From assembly GCF_012972675.1 (NCBI RefSeq), contig NZ_JABCRE010000003.1, positions 124,001-188,000 of the forward strand: DNA of 64,000 bases. Reading direction: 5' to 3'. Position numbers and translations under genes: made by a program. Positions 25,603 to 34,551 of this stretch are shown here, piece by piece. This DNA comes from Pontixanthobacter rizhaonensis. Lineage in GTDB: Bacteria > Pseudomonadota > Alphaproteobacteria > Sphingomonadales > Sphingomonadaceae. Numbering within the stretch: the stretch's first letter is position 1; each line of letters starts with the position of its first letter. Below the pieces are notes generated by a model. The model saw nothing but the letters and a program-made list of their open reading frames with translations, had not been told where the DNA came from and ran no database searches.

Positions 25603-28139
25603 TAAAGAACCCGCTCTTTCTCCTCGATCTCGAAGACTTCAAGGCTGTCGCCTGGTTGGACATCATTGGTGTCTTCCAGAACCGTACCGCATTCGAGGCC
25701 CGAGCGAACTTCATCGACATCGTCTTTGAAGCGGCGCAGCGATGCAATAGTTGTGGCCGAGACGATAACGTCGTCGCGGGTAAGGCGTGCGAACAGACCT
25801 TTGCGAATAACGCCTTCGGTGACCATAAGACCCGCTGCTTTGTCGCGCTTGCCCGATTTGAAGACTTCTTTGACTTCGGCACGGCCAACCACGTGCTCGA
25901 TCTTCTCCGGACCCAGCTCGCCAGCCATTTCCTTGCCGATTTCGTCGGTAAGGTGATAAATCACATCGAAATATTTCATTTCGACGCCGTCACGTTTGAC
26001 CAGCTCACGCGCCTTCGGATTGGGGCGAACATTGAAGCCGATAATCGGCGCTTTCGATGCTGCGGCTAGTGTCACGTCGCTTTCCGTGATCGCGCCCACA
26101 CCTGCGTGAAGGACACGCACCTTGATCAGATCATTACCCAAATTGTGGAGCGCTGTCGTGATCGCTTCCACACTGCCCTGCACATCTGCTTTCACAAGTA
26201 CGGGGAATTCCACCAGATTGCTCTGCAAGTTGGTGAACATCGTGTCGAAATTGGTCGGCGCCAAAGCGGTCCGTTTCGCAGTCGCCCGTTCACGGCGATA
26301 TTGCGCCACTTCGCGGGCACGCGCTTCGTTCTCAACCACGGTCAGCTGTTCACCGGCACCCGGCACACCGCCAAGGCCCAGAACCTCTACCGGCATGGAT
26401 GGGCCAGCTTCTTTGATCTGCTTGCCTTGATCATTGACGATCGCACGGACTTTACCGCTTTCGGTACCGACAACGAAGGTATCCCCGCGTTTCAGCGTGC
26501 CGCGCGTGATCAGTACCGTAGCCACAGGGCCGCGGCCTTTATCAAGCTGCGCTTCGATCACTGTCGCTTCTGCCGCACGATCAGGCCGTGCTTTCAGTTC
26601 AAGCAATTCTGCCTGAAGCGCGATTTTCTCGAGCAATTCGTCAAGGCCGGTGCCTTTAGTGGCAGAGACTTCGACATCCTGCACATCACCCGACATCGCT
26701 TCCACGATGACTTCGTGTTCCAGCAGGCGTTCACGCACTTTCTGCGCATTGCCTTCGGGCTTATCAATCTTGTTGATAGCCACGATCATAGGCACGCCGG
26801 CCGCTTTGGTGTGTTTAATCGCTTCGATGGTTTGCGGCATGATCCCGTCATCCGCAGCAACAACCAGCACAACAATGTCGGTCACATTCGCGCCGCGCTG
26901 GCGCATTTCCGTGAACGCAGCGTGGCCCGGTGTATCAAGGAAGGTGATTTTCGCCTTATCCTTGGTCGTGATCTGATACGATCCGATATGCTGGGTAATA
27001 CCGCCAGCTTCGCCTTTGGTGACGTTGGTACCGCGCAATGCGTCGAGCAGGCTGGTTTTTCCGTGGTCAACATGGCCCATGATCGTCACAACCGGAGGAC
27101 GCGGACGCAGCGTTTCTTCCGGATCTGCATCTTCGACCGGCTTAATATCGACATCATCTTCAGAAACACGCTGGATGTTGTGGCCAAATTCTTCGACCAA
27201 CAGCTCGGCCGTATCCTGATCAATCGTTTGGTTGACGGTGACCATCATACCCATATTGAACAGGGCTTTGACAAGGTCTGCGCCCTTCTCTGCCATCCGT
27301 TGGCCAAGTTCCTGAACCGTAATGGCTTCAGGCACGATAACATCGCGCACTTGTTTCTCGCGCGGCTTGGATGAGCCACCACCGCCTTGTTCGCGGCGCT
27401 CTTTTTCACGGGCGCGTTTCAGCGCAGCCAGACTGCGGGCACGGCGGCCTTCATCCTCGTTCAGCGCCTTAGTGACGCTCAGCTTGCCGGAACGGCGCTT
27501 ATCAACCACGGCACCTTTGGCCGGGCGTTCTTCCTTCTTCTTGGCAGGACGCTTGATTTCCGGACGCGCGACAGGGGTAAACTTACGCGCCACAGGCGCA
27601 GAAGGCGCTGCTGGCTTGGCAGCTTCAGGCGCGGCCTCTGTAACAGGTTCAGCCTCTTCTTTTTTGGGCTCTTTGACTTCGGCTTCGGCTTGCTTCTTGG
27701 CAGCTTCCTCAGCTTCCAGATCCGCTTTCCGATTTTCCTCGGCGCGCTGCTTTTCTTCTTCCGCAGCTTTCAGTTTTTTCTCTTCATCACGGCGGCGGGC
27801 ATCTTCTGCCATCCGCAGCCGTTCTTCCTCAGCCTCTCGCTGAAGCCGTGCAACACGCTCTTGCGGTGTCTCATCCGAACCGGAAGGCTTTTTGGGCGCA
27901 GGCTGTTCCGCAACGGGCGCAGGTGCTGGCGCTGGTGTAGGCGCCGGTTCCGGTGCAGCAGCAGGCGCAGCGGCAGGCTCCTCGCCAGGTTTGACGAGCT
28001 TCCGGCGACGCTTCACCTCGACCGCAACCTTGTTGGTCCGTCCATGGCTGAAAGTCTGTTTGACTTCTGCACCATCGACCGGACGCTTCAGGCCAAGCGG
28101 CTTGCGAGTGCGTGTCGGTTTGTTTTCTTCGTCAGCCAT
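25602..28139 (-). CDS. infB: Translation initiation factor IF-2
   Basis: The 845-residue GTPase has an N-terminal basic region with an IF2-associated block ([21 protein letters not shown]). A long Ala/Pro/Glu/Lys-rich linker (about 50-215) and an IF2_N block near 275 follow. The G domain starts near 345 with [32 protein letters not shown] and AINKIDKP. Domains II-IV follow. It loads fMet-tRNA onto the 30S subunit. It lies 24 bases after ylxR and overlaps the next gene by one base. Confidence 0.97.
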   Translation of the reverse strand: MADEENKPTRTRKPLGLKRPVDGAEVKQTFSHGRTNKVAVEVKRRRKLVKPGEEPAAAPAAAPEPAPTPAPAPAPVAEQPAPKKPSGSDETPQERVARLQREAEEERLRMAEDARRRDEEKKLKAAEEEKQRAEENRKADLEAEEAAKKQAEAEVKEPKKEEAEPVTEAAPEAAKPAAPSAPVARKFTPVARPEIKRPAKKKEERPAKGAVVDKRRSGKLSVTKALNEDEGRRARSLAALKRAREKERREQGGGGSSKPREKQVRDVIVPEAITVQELGQRMAEKGADLVKALFNMGMMVTVNQTIDQDTAELLVEEFGHNIQRVSEDDVDIKPVEDADPEETLRPRPPVVTIMGHVDHGKTSLLDALRGTNVTKGEAGGITQHIGSYQITTKDKAKITFLDTPGHAAFTEMRQRGANVTDIVVLVVAADDGIMPQTIEAIKHTKAAGVPMIVAINKIDKPEGNAQKVRERLLEHEVIVEAMSGDVQDVEVSATKGTGLDELLEKIALQAELLELKARPDRAAEATVIEAQLDKGRGPVATVLITRGTLKRGDTFVVGTESGKVRAIVNDQGKQIKEAGPSMPVEVLGLGGVPGAGEQLTVVENEARAREVAQYRRERATAKRTALAPTNFDTMFTNLQSNLVEFPVLVKADVQGSVEAITTALHNLGNDLIKVRVLHAGVGAITESDVTLAAASKAPIIGFNVRPNPKARELVKRDGVEMKYFDVIYHLTDEIGKEMAGELGPEKIEHVVGRAEVKEVFKSGKRDKAAGLMVTEGVIRKGLFARLTRDDVIVSATTIASLRRFKDDVDEVRSGLECGTVLEDTNDVQPGDSLEVFEIEEKERVL

Positions 28140-28163
28140 AAAGCTCGTCTCTATCCTTAAAAC

Positions 28164-28955
28164 TCAATTCGTCGTTTCATCAGCGGCATGGCCGGCGGCG
28201 GAGCTTACCCCGTCACCGGCTGTGCCGCGCACATTCTGTATGGCGTCATCCGCCTGTAGGAAATGCAGCAGGCGCGCTAGGACCGATTGGACCCGCTCGG
28301 CTGATGCATCATCGGCCAGCGCCATATGAACGACATTATCGCGGCCCAATGCCACAGACAATGCCATCCGGTCCAGTGGCAAGGTGATACCTCTGTCGCC
28401 AGACCCTTCTGCGTCGCGGCCGACCCGCCACGCCTGATCCAGCTTTTTACGGCCATCTTCACGCGCATCTGCCGCATGAAGCACCAATACCGCCCGGCCA
28501 GAACGTGCGTGTTCTGCAATCCGGTCCGATCCCAATATAAGCCGTCCGGCCCGCATTTCGAGGCCCAGCCGGTCCAATAATACGCGTGTAAGCGCGCTTT
28601 CGATCAAATCGGGCAGGTCATCCGGCACAGTCAATTTGGCGCCTTTAAACGCGCGGGCCAAGGCGCCGCGCAATTTGACCTTGGCCATCGCGGCTTCAAG
28701 TTCGGATCGGCTCACTCCAATCCATGCCCCGCGGCCGGGCGCACGCGCCAACGGATCGGGCAGCACATCATGCGTGCCATCGTCTTTTTCAGGAGAGACC
28801 GCCAAACGGATCAAGCCATCGCGATCGGCAGATTCGCCCGACAAAATACATTTGCGTTCCGCGCAAGGCTTTTGCCGGCCAGAAGCGTTATGTTTCTGGC
28901 CGGCTGTTGTTGCAGAGATATCGGAAGCTACGCGCTCATTGTGTGGAGTCCGCAT
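28164..28955 (-). CDS. ylxR: YlxR (DUF448) RNA-binding protein with L7Ae-like C-terminal domain
   Basis: From the ATG at 28955, preceded by AGGAGG at good distance, the product is 263 residues. Residues about 25-105 are the YlxR domain (ERKCILSGES, LIRLAVSPE, GRGAWIGVSRSELEAAM). The second half resembles a ribosomal L7Ae-type fold (DLIESALTRVLLDRLGLEMRAGRLILGSD). It lies between nusA and infB, as in many bacteria, and overlaps the nusA end by 20 bases. A longer start at 29015 would lie inside nusA and lacks such a site. The exact role in transcription or translation is not settled. Confidence 0.88.
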   Translation of the reverse strand: MRTPHNERVASDISATTAGQKHNASGRQKPCAERKCILSGESADRDGLIRLAVSPEKDDGTHDVLPDPLARAPGRGAWIGVSRSELEAAMAKVKLRGALARAFKGAKLTVPDDLPDLIESALTRVLLDRLGLEMRAGRLILGSDRIAEHARSGRAVLVLHAADAREDGRKKLDQAWRVGRDAEGSGDRGITLPLDRMALSVALGRDNVVHMALADDASAERVQSVLARLLHFLQADDAIQNVRGTAGDGVSSAAGHAADETTN

Positions 28956-30609
28956 CAGCGGCCTCCTGTGTGTCAGGCTCGTTTTCGGATCCCGAAGCCG
29001 TCTGCGGCTCCTCATCCTCGAACCAATGTGCGCGTGCAGCCATGATGATTTCGTTGCCTTGCTCTTCGCTCAGACCGAACTCACCCAGCACACCGCCTTT
29101 GTCTTCAGCGCGTTTGGACTGCACATCCGCACGCAGACGTGGGCCATCTGTGTTTTGACGACGTTTCGGCGCTTCACGCTTCTTCGCGATCAGTTCATCG
29201 GTCGCAAGATCGGCAAGATCGTCCAACGTCTTGATCCCGGCCTTACCAAGCACCACCAACATCACTTCTGTAAGATGCGGCATTTCCGCCAGATCATCTT
29301 CAACACCCAGCTCTCGGCGTTCGCCGCGCGCGGTGTCTTCGTGGCGTTCCAACGCCTCTACAGCGCGGCTTTGCAGTTCTTCGGCGAGATCTTCATCAAA
29401 GCCTTCGATCGCGCCAAGCTCTGCCAATTCGACATAGGCAACCTCTTCCAGCTCAGCGAAGCCTTCTGCAACGAGCAACTGAGACAGGGTTTCATCCACG
29501 TCCAACTCCGCTTCAAACATGCTGGAGCGTTCAGAGAATTCTTTCTGACGTTTTTCGGAAGCTTCTTCCTCTGTCATGATGTCGATCTGGTGACCCGTCA
29601 GCTGGCTGGCGAGGCGGACATTCTGCCCGCGCCGGCCAATGGCGAGTGACAATTGATCGTCGGGCACGACAACTTCGATCCGCCCTTCATCCTCGTCCAG
29701 AACAACACGGGCGACAGTTGCAGGTTGCAGACCATTGACCACGAAGGTGGCTGTGTCTTCCGACCAAGGGATAATATCGATCTTCTCGCCTTGCAGTTCC
29801 TGAACGACCGCCTGAACCCGGCTGCCCTTCATACCCACACAGGCACCGACTGGATCGATGCTGCTATCATGGCTGATCACACCAATCTTCGCACGCGAAC
29901 CCGGATCACGGGCAGCCGCCTTAATTTCGATGATGCCGTCATAAATTTCGGGCACTTCCTGAGCGAACAGCTTGCGCATGAAATCAGGATGCGCGCGGCT
30001 GAGGAAAATCTGCGGACCGCGATTGTTGCGCTCTACCTTGGTGATGATCGCGCGGATACGCTCGCCCACACGGGCGGCTTCACGCGGAATTTGTTGATCG
30101 CGGCGGATGACACCTTCGGCGCGGCCAAGGTTTACAATCACGTGGCCGAACTCGACCGACTTGATCACACCTGTGATAACTTCGCCTGCGCGGTCTTTAA
30201 ATTCATCAAACTGACGCTCCCGCTCAGCGTCGCGAACCTTCTGGAAGATCACTTGCTTGGCAGATTGCGCATCAATACGGCCCAGATCAACAGGCGGCAG
30301 CGGATCAACAATGAAGTCGCCGAGCTTGGCATCATCTTCCAGCTTCTTCGCAGCTTTCAAATCAACTTGCTTGAAGTAATCTTCGACTTCCTCAACCACT
30401 TCAACCACACGCCACAAGCGCAGGTCGCCGGTCATCGGGTCAAGCTTGGCGCGAATGTCATTTTCTGCGCCATACCGATTGCGCGCGCTTTTCTGGATCG
30501 CTTCTTCCATCGCTTCGATAACAATCGACTTATCGATCATCTTTTCGGAAGCAACCGCATTCGCAATCGCAAGCAGTTCAGCCTTATTCGCGGAAATTGC
30601 ACTGGCCAT
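28936..30609 (-). CDS. nusA: Transcription termination/antitermination protein NusA
   Basis: The 557-residue protein has an N-terminal RNA-polymerase-binding domain (NRYGAENDIRAKLDP). An S1 domain with GEVITGVIKSVEFGHVIVNL and two KH domains follow (GVISHDSSIDPVGACVGMKG; LAIGRRGQNVRLAS), then acidic helix-hairpin-helix repeats near 350-500. It modulates pausing and termination. Its start overlaps the rimP stop by one base (TAATG). The tail after residue 500 is polar and variable. Confidence 0.97.
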   Translation of the reverse strand: MASAISANKAELLAIANAVASEKMIDKSIVIEAMEEAIQKSARNRYGAENDIRAKLDPMTGDLRLWRVVEVVEEVEDYFKQVDLKAAKKLEDDAKLGDFIVDPLPPVDLGRIDAQSAKQVIFQKVRDAERERQFDEFKDRAGEVITGVIKSVEFGHVIVNLGRAEGVIRRDQQIPREAARVGERIRAIITKVERNNRGPQIFLSRAHPDFMRKLFAQEVPEIYDGIIEIKAAARDPGSRAKIGVISHDSSIDPVGACVGMKGSRVQAVVQELQGEKIDIIPWSEDTATFVVNGLQPATVARVVLDEDEGRIEVVVPDDQLSLAIGRRGQNVRLASQLTGHQIDIMTEEEASEKRQKEFSERSSMFEAELDVDETLSQLLVAEGFAELEEVAYVELAELGAIEGFDEDLAEELQSRAVEALERHEDTARGERRELGVEDDLAEMPHLTEVMLVVLGKAGIKTLDDLADLATDELIAKKREAPKRRQNTDGPRLRADVQSKRAEDKGGVLGEFGLSEEQGNEIIMAARAHWFEDEEPQTASGSENEPDTQEAADADSTQ

Positions 30610-31172
30610 TAGTCGTCAGCCTTCTCTTCATCTTCGATTATATCTTCAACACCATCGGTGTTGATCGGTTGGGTCGCGGCAATCAGGGCATCTGTCAGGA
30701 TGAGCTTTGCCGAATGGATTATACCAAGCGGGACGTCCAGTCGTCCGGCCTTCTTATCATCTATGGAAACGATACCAGCGTCTATGCCAAGCAATTCGCC
30801 GCGCACATTCCGGTGACCTTCCAGCTTTTCGGTCAGGGATATCTTGGCTTCATGGCCTGTCCATGCCGCGTAATCTTTGGCGCGTGTCAGAGGGCGATCA
30901 ATACCCGGAGAGCTTACCTCAAGGTGATAAGCGCCTTCGATCAGAGTCTCCCCTGATTCTTCAAGAGCATCAATCTTATCGGAAACAGCGCGTGACAGGG
31001 CAGCGCATTGTTCGATCACCAGCTGGCCCGTCGCCGGATCCTCGGCCATGATTTGCAATGCGCGGTCGCCATCGCCCGCTTCCGAGGCAAGCATCTTAAC
31101 GCGCACGAGATCAAAGCCGAGCGCAGCCGCTTCGGGTTCAATAATCTCAATCAAGCGCGCCAACTCAGCCAT
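30609..31172 (-). CDS. rimP: Ribosome maturation factor RimP
   Basis: From the ATG at 31172 the product is 187 residues: MAELARLIEIIEPEAAALGF, then ALSRAVSDKID and YHLEVSSPGIDRPL, the RimP signature. It assists 30S assembly. A longer start at 31316 adds 48 residues without family match. It is the first gene of the operon that runs to rbfA; its promoter should lie between 31173 and 31335. The acidic tail (IIEDEEKADD) is normal in alphaproteobacteria. Confidence 0.95.
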   Translation of the reverse strand: MAELARLIEIIEPEAAALGFDLVRVKMLASEAGDGDRALQIMAEDPATGQLVIEQCAALSRAVSDKIDALEESGETLIEGAYHLEVSSPGIDRPLTRAKDYAAWTGHEAKISLTEKLEGHRNVRGELLGIDAGIVSIDDKKAGRLDVPLGIIHSAKLILTDALIAATQPINTDGVEDIIEDEEKADD

Positions 31173-31335
31173 GTATTCTCCGCATATACCGTCACTATGA
31201 CATCGATGATTGCAATGGCGTTTTGTGCCGGCCCCTGTTGGCGCCAGCCCTACATTGTCATCACGATGTCGGATTGAGACCCAACTAGGCGTCACTTGCC
31301 CTCTTGGCAAGACCAATCACGAATGCGGGGTTCTT

Positions 31336-31635
31336 TTATCGGCCCGTATCATCAGCAGGCGGGCAGCCAACCGCCCACGGATTATCGGCACAGCGCGCTG
31401 CTGCGTCCTTTTGCGCCTGCTGAAGCTGTTGGTCTTCGATCGACTGGCCGATATGCACTGTCGCCACAATCTGGATCGCAAAAAATGCAATGCCAAGGCC
31501 GACAGAAATAACGGTTAGAAAGCGTCCATATGCGCTTTCGGGCTTCTTGCCGTTTGAATAGTGATAGGTTTTGTTCGGATCGGTTTGGCCATGCCACCAA
31601 TCAATCCACTGCCCCAAAACGCGGCCGGCACGCAT
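31336..31635 (-). CDS. Small single-pass membrane protein, unknown
   Basis: I do not recognise this 99-residue protein. It has a polar N-terminus rich in Trp and His (QWIDWWHGQTDP), one membrane helix at about residues 38-60 (FLTVISVGLGIAFFAIQIVA), and a glutamine/alanine-rich C-terminus with two cysteines (ARCADNPWAVGCPP). It lies three bases after the gene at 31639-31959, with which it is probably coexpressed. Confidence 0.55.
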   Translation of the reverse strand: MRAGRVLGQWIDWWHGQTDPNKTYHYSNGKKPESAYGRFLTVISVGLGIAFFAIQIVATVHIGQSIEDQQLQQAQKDAAARCADNPWAVGCPPADDTGR

Positions 31636-31638
31636 GGC

Positions 31639-31959
31639 TTATTCACCCCAGTCGTCGCCATATTGCTTGCGGGCCTTGACCTTGGCGATTTCGTCCTTGG
31701 CCCGCTCCCGCGTCCGCTCAACTTCATCGAGCAGGTTTTTGCCGCGCTCTCGGCCATCTTGGAATTGATCCCACTGGTCGCCAAAATCAGAATCTGCATC
31801 GACCGACGCAAGACCCATCACGGTGGCCACAGTGGACTCGCTTGGCTCTCCAAAAGCAGATTCGGGGTTATGATACGCATATGTGCCCCATGCCCCGAAA
31901 GCAAAAACACCGCCGAACCACAGAATCCCGATTGTCCGGAAAAAATTGCGCATATCCAT
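31639..31959 (-). CDS. Small membrane-anchored protein with charged coiled-coil tail, unknown
   Basis: I do not recognise this 106-residue protein. A hydrophobic N-terminal segment (about residues 8-28) is followed by an acidic middle. The charged helix near residues 68-100 (GRERGKNLLDEVERTRERAK) is likely to form a coiled coil. It has the same plan, one N-terminal helix plus a charged helix, as the small Psp-region proteins further right, but lacks their shared block. It is followed closely by the gene at 31336-31635. Confidence 0.55.
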   Translation of the reverse strand: MDMRNFFRTIGILWFGGVFAFGAWGTYAYHNPESAFGEPSESTVATVMGLASVDADSDFGDQWDQFQDGRERGKNLLDEVERTRERAKDEIAKVKARKQYGDDWGE

Positions 31960-32063
31960 CCCCCGATACTCTTCCGAGCCTGAGGGATAGCTTCAATTAG
32001 GCAACAAAATATTAAGCCGCCCCGCGGCCATCACCGCACCCAATGGTGCAACCAGTCCTACGC

Positions 32064-32882
32064 CTAGTCAGCCGCATCCACGGTTAAATCAATCGTCCAA
32101 AACCGGTTATTGGCGGCAATCTGTAACGGCACTTTCATATGCAGATGGGCGAAATAGTGAATCTCGGTCGGCTGATTATCGAAACTATGGGTGACGTTAA
32201 ACAGTTCAGGACCGATGCTGGGATCTGCAGGCATGATTGGCCCGTCAAAACACTGATCCGCAAATGCGCGCCCGGTGGCCGCTTGATAGTCTTTATCAAT
32301 CTCGACCAGATAATGTCCGCCCAGAGGGTAACGTCCCGGCCGCGTAGGACCGGACAAAATATATACCGGCACCGCGCCTGCTTCGCTTTCTGGCAAAACA
32401 ACTGTATTGGCAGAGGCCTGACCGCACATTTGCGCACCTTGCTGCGCGGCATAGGCAAGCGCAGCCGCGCGGGAGCGGGCCTGCCGTTCCAATGCCCCAG
32501 ACAGCGGGTTGTCTTCCGGCGTATCAATCAGCCCGCCAGATTTGACGGTTACGCCGTCCACCATGAAGCGGGCAAACTCGTAATGCGCGCCGTCCAACTC
32601 TGAATAGAATACCACCGCAATGACACCATCCTCTTCAGGCACAGTCAGATAGCCGCGAACTTCAGGGTGATCAGCAAAATCGATCAGTTTTCGTAATGCA
32701 ACACTGCTGACGGCTGCCGCTTGATCATGAGCAAAAAGCTGCTTCCCCCGCTCAAGTGCAAAGGCGTCTGCGGCGATTTGCTCTTCCGTCGCCCCTTCAG
32801 GAGGCATTGCCGCCAATAGCGGCGGCGCTGCCATGATCACCATTGGCGCAGTTAAAATTGCAGCAAGAAAACCGTTTTTCAT
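32064..32882 (-). CDS. Exported protein of unknown function
   Basis: The 272-residue product has a clear signal peptide (MKNGFLAAILTAP through LLAAMPP). The mature protein has an acidic helical start with ALERGKQLFAHD, beta-rich segments, and a C-terminal part rich in His (FAHLHMKVP). A pair of cysteines (MCGQ, DQCFDG) could form a disulfide. No family is recognised. The ATG at 32882 follows GGGGTGA; a GTG three bases earlier is less well spaced. It lies downstream of pspF on the same strand, 66 bases after its stop. Confidence 0.6.
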   Translation of the reverse strand: MKNGFLAAILTAPMVIMAAPPLLAAMPPEGATEEQIAADAFALERGKQLFAHDQAAAVSSVALRKLIDFADHPEVRGYLTVPEEDGVIAVVFYSELDGAHYEFARFMVDGVTVKSGGLIDTPEDNPLSGALERQARSRAAALAYAAQQGAQMCGQASANTVVLPESEAGAVPVYILSGPTRPGRYPLGGHYLVEIDKDYQAATGRAFADQCFDGPIMPADPSIGPELFNVTHSFDNQPTEIHYFAHLHMKVPLQIAANNRFWTIDLTVDAAD

Positions 32883-32948
32883 CACTCACCCCGTATCCTG
32901 CACCATGTGGCACCACAGCGATAAGGATGCAAACACGGTGCCGGGTAA

Positions 32949-33983
32949 TCACTCATCAGCAGTTAAAGCATGTTTCTTGATGCAATGGCGCAATTGGTCA
33001 TAGCTGAGGCCAAGCGCTTTGGCCGTCTGGCGCTGGTTCCAGCGGTGTTTGCCAAGCGCGTGTTCAACGATCCGTTTTTCATGGTCATCAACAGCGGACC
33101 GCAGATCATCCACGCGATCAATATCCGCTGCCAAGTTTTGCGGGGTGCTGGATGCGGCCACTGTTTTTTGACCGGTCACTTGTTTGGTCTTGCCTTCGCC
33201 CTTCGGTTTCCAAGGGCTGTCGAACGGATCAAATTGCACGTGCCCGATGGGGGCATTCCAATCATCCCAGCGATACACAGCGCGCTCTACAACATTGCGC
33301 AATTCACGGACATTGCCCGGCCAGGGATGGTCTTCCATTTGCTGGTGCACATGGTCGGAGAAACCCGGCCATCCTTCCCACCGCAATTCCGCTGCCATCC
33401 GGCGGCCAAAATAATCGGTGAGCACGCCGATATCACCCTCTCTCACCCTGAGAGGGGGCAAGGTTATTACCTCAAAACTGAGCCGGTCGAGCAGATCCGC
33501 CCGAAAAGCGCCCTCTTGCGCCATCAGCGGTAAATCTTCATTTGTGGCGGCCACAATCCGGACATCGACATTCACCGGCCGTGACGATCCGATACGCGTC
33601 ACCTCACCATATTCAACAGCGCGCAGCAGCCGTTCTTGGGCAGCCATCGACAAAGTGCCCAATTCGTCGAGAAATAAGGTACCTTTGTCGGCTTCTTCAA
33701 ACCGCCCGGCCCGCACTTTGGTAGCGCCGGTGAAAGCACCAGCTTCGTGGCCAAACAATTCAGCCTCGATCAGCGTTTCCGGGAGGGCTGCACAATTCAT
33801 GGTTACCAGCGGTTCCCCCCACCGGTCAGATAGACGGTGCAGCCGTTCGGCAATCAGTTCCTTACCGGTACCCCGCTCCCCGATTACAAGGACCGGGCGG
33901 CGCATAGGTGCAGCCCGGCTGGTCCGCTCCACCGCATCAAGAAAGGCCCCGGATTGGCCGATAAATTGGTTCTCTCGCTCCAT
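32949..33983 (-). CDS. pspF: PspF-type sigma-54 enhancer-binding activator
   Basis: The 344-residue protein has no receiver domain. It starts almost at once with the AAA+ module: Walker A VIGERGTGKELIAERLH, the sigma-54 contact loop FGHEAGAFTGATK, Walker B LFLDELGTL and the PWPGNVRELRNVV sensor. A Fis-type helix-turn-helix closes it (HRWNQRQTAKALGLSYDQLR). This is the PspF layout; in E. coli it is held inactive by PspA and drives psp transcription. It is divergent from the psp-like operon, with 155 bases between it and the first small gene. Confidence 0.93.
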   Translation of the reverse strand: MERENQFIGQSGAFLDAVERTSRAAPMRRPVLVIGERGTGKELIAERLHRLSDRWGEPLVTMNCAALPETLIEAELFGHEAGAFTGATKVRAGRFEEADKGTLFLDELGTLSMAAQERLLRAVEYGEVTRIGSSRPVNVDVRIVAATNEDLPLMAQEGAFRADLLDRLSFEVITLPPLRVREGDIGVLTDYFGRRMAAELRWEGWPGFSDHVHQQMEDHPWPGNVRELRNVVERAVYRWDDWNAPIGHVQFDPFDSPWKPKGEGKTKQVTGQKTVAASSTPQNLAADIDRVDDLRSAVDDHEKRIVEHALGKHRWNQRQTAKALGLSYDQLRHCIKKHALTADE

Positions 33984-34010
33984 TGCGCCAACTTATAGTG
34001 AAAAATCCCA

Positions 34011-34025
34011 CCTATTGGCAATAGG
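34011..34025. promoter_or_regulatory. Perfect dyad, candidate PspF upstream activating site
   Basis: CCTATTG-G-CAATAGG is a perfect seven-base dyad with one central base. It lies about 60-75 bases upstream of the -24 element of the sigma-54 promoter, a suitable distance for an enhancer site, and just upstream of pspF. The role is inferred from position only. Confidence 0.4.
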
Positions 34026-34084
34026 CACCAACACCAAAATCTGCAATTTCCCTCAATCCATTGAATTATCAATATTTATTCAGT

Positions 34085-34100
34085 TTGGCACACCGTTTGC
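34085..34100 (+). promoter_or_regulatory. Sigma-54 promoter of the psp-like operon
   Basis: TTGGCAC-ACCGT-TTGC matches the sigma-54 consensus TGGCAC-N5-TTGC, with GG and GC at the required 12-base separation. Transcription would start near 34112, and the first ATG with an AAGGAA site lies at 34139. The divergent pspF gene supports the call. Confidence 0.88.
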
Positions 34101-34138
34101 AATATTGTTTCCAACACCAAATGGAAGGAAACCATATC

Positions 34139-34291
34139 ATGTTCGACCGCAGCTTCTTCGCCAGCAAATTGGGCCAAGCCTCTCTCGCCAGCGTAGCCGC
34201 CATGTGCGCATTTGTTGCCCTCAGCACGCAAATGCACGTCGCGCCAGCCTATGCGGCCGCGCTGCATGGCGAGACTGTCGAGATCGCATGA
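34139..34291 (+). CDS. 50-residue exported or membrane peptide, first gene of the psp operon
   Basis: This short gene starts 27 bases after the predicted sigma-54 start point, behind AAGGAA. The peptide MFDRSFFASKLGQASLASVA continues into a hydrophobic core (AAMCAFVALS) and PAYAAALHGETVEIA. It looks like a signal peptide with an AYAA cleavage site and a ten-residue remnant, or a single membrane helix. It is not a known Psp protein that I recognise. Its stop overlaps an in-frame ATG (34288) that leads into pspA. Confidence 0.6.
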   Translation: MFDRSFFASKLGQASLASVAAMCAFVALSTQMHVAPAYAAALHGETVEIA

Positions 34292-34551
34292 GCAAACCTT
34301 CTAACATACCGCCTGGTAAAGGCCCCTTAGGGCCGGAGAAGAGTAGTCCCCCTAAAGCCTCTCCGGCCCGCCCCAACCCTACCCTGAATGTAGTTTCACG
34401 GTTTGAGGCCGAGGTAGAAAAGCTTAGAACAAGCCCGACACCTACCCAATCTTCACACCGGTCTTCAGGGGACAAGACATATCCTGACCTTGGCCATTCT
34501 TCCTTCCGCCAAGATCTGAAAGACAGCCTAATTTCTAACGGAGTACCCTTG
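34288..34551 (+). other. Possible 88-residue N-terminal extension of PspA, or structured leader
   Basis: An ATG overlapping the stop of the small gene by four bases opens 88 codons that join pspA in frame without a stop. The predicted segment is rich in Pro, Ser and Lys (MSKPSNIPPGKGPLGPEKS at the start) with one short charged helix. Codon use is unlike that of pspA (many CCT, TCT, ATA, AGA), and the stretch holds a strong hairpin. It may be translated as an extension, or it may be a leader with pspA starting at 34552. Confidence 0.4.
34330..34369 (+). other. Perfect ten-base hairpin upstream of pspA
   Basis: GGGCCGGAGA at 34330-34339 pairs perfectly with TCTCCGGCCC at 34360-34369 around a 20-base loop. 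No T-run follows, so a simple terminator is unlikely. It could be a processing or stabilising element between the first small gene and pspA. Confidence 0.6.

Noticed and set aside
26106-27374. A 422-codon open frame on the plus strand opposite infB.
   Set aside because: It is the mirror of the IF-2 G domain; the predicted protein is rich in His, Phe and Arg with no recognisable domain.
29653-30612. A 319-codon open frame opposite nusA.
   Set aside because: Antisense shadow of a conserved gene, without a ribosome site or domain.
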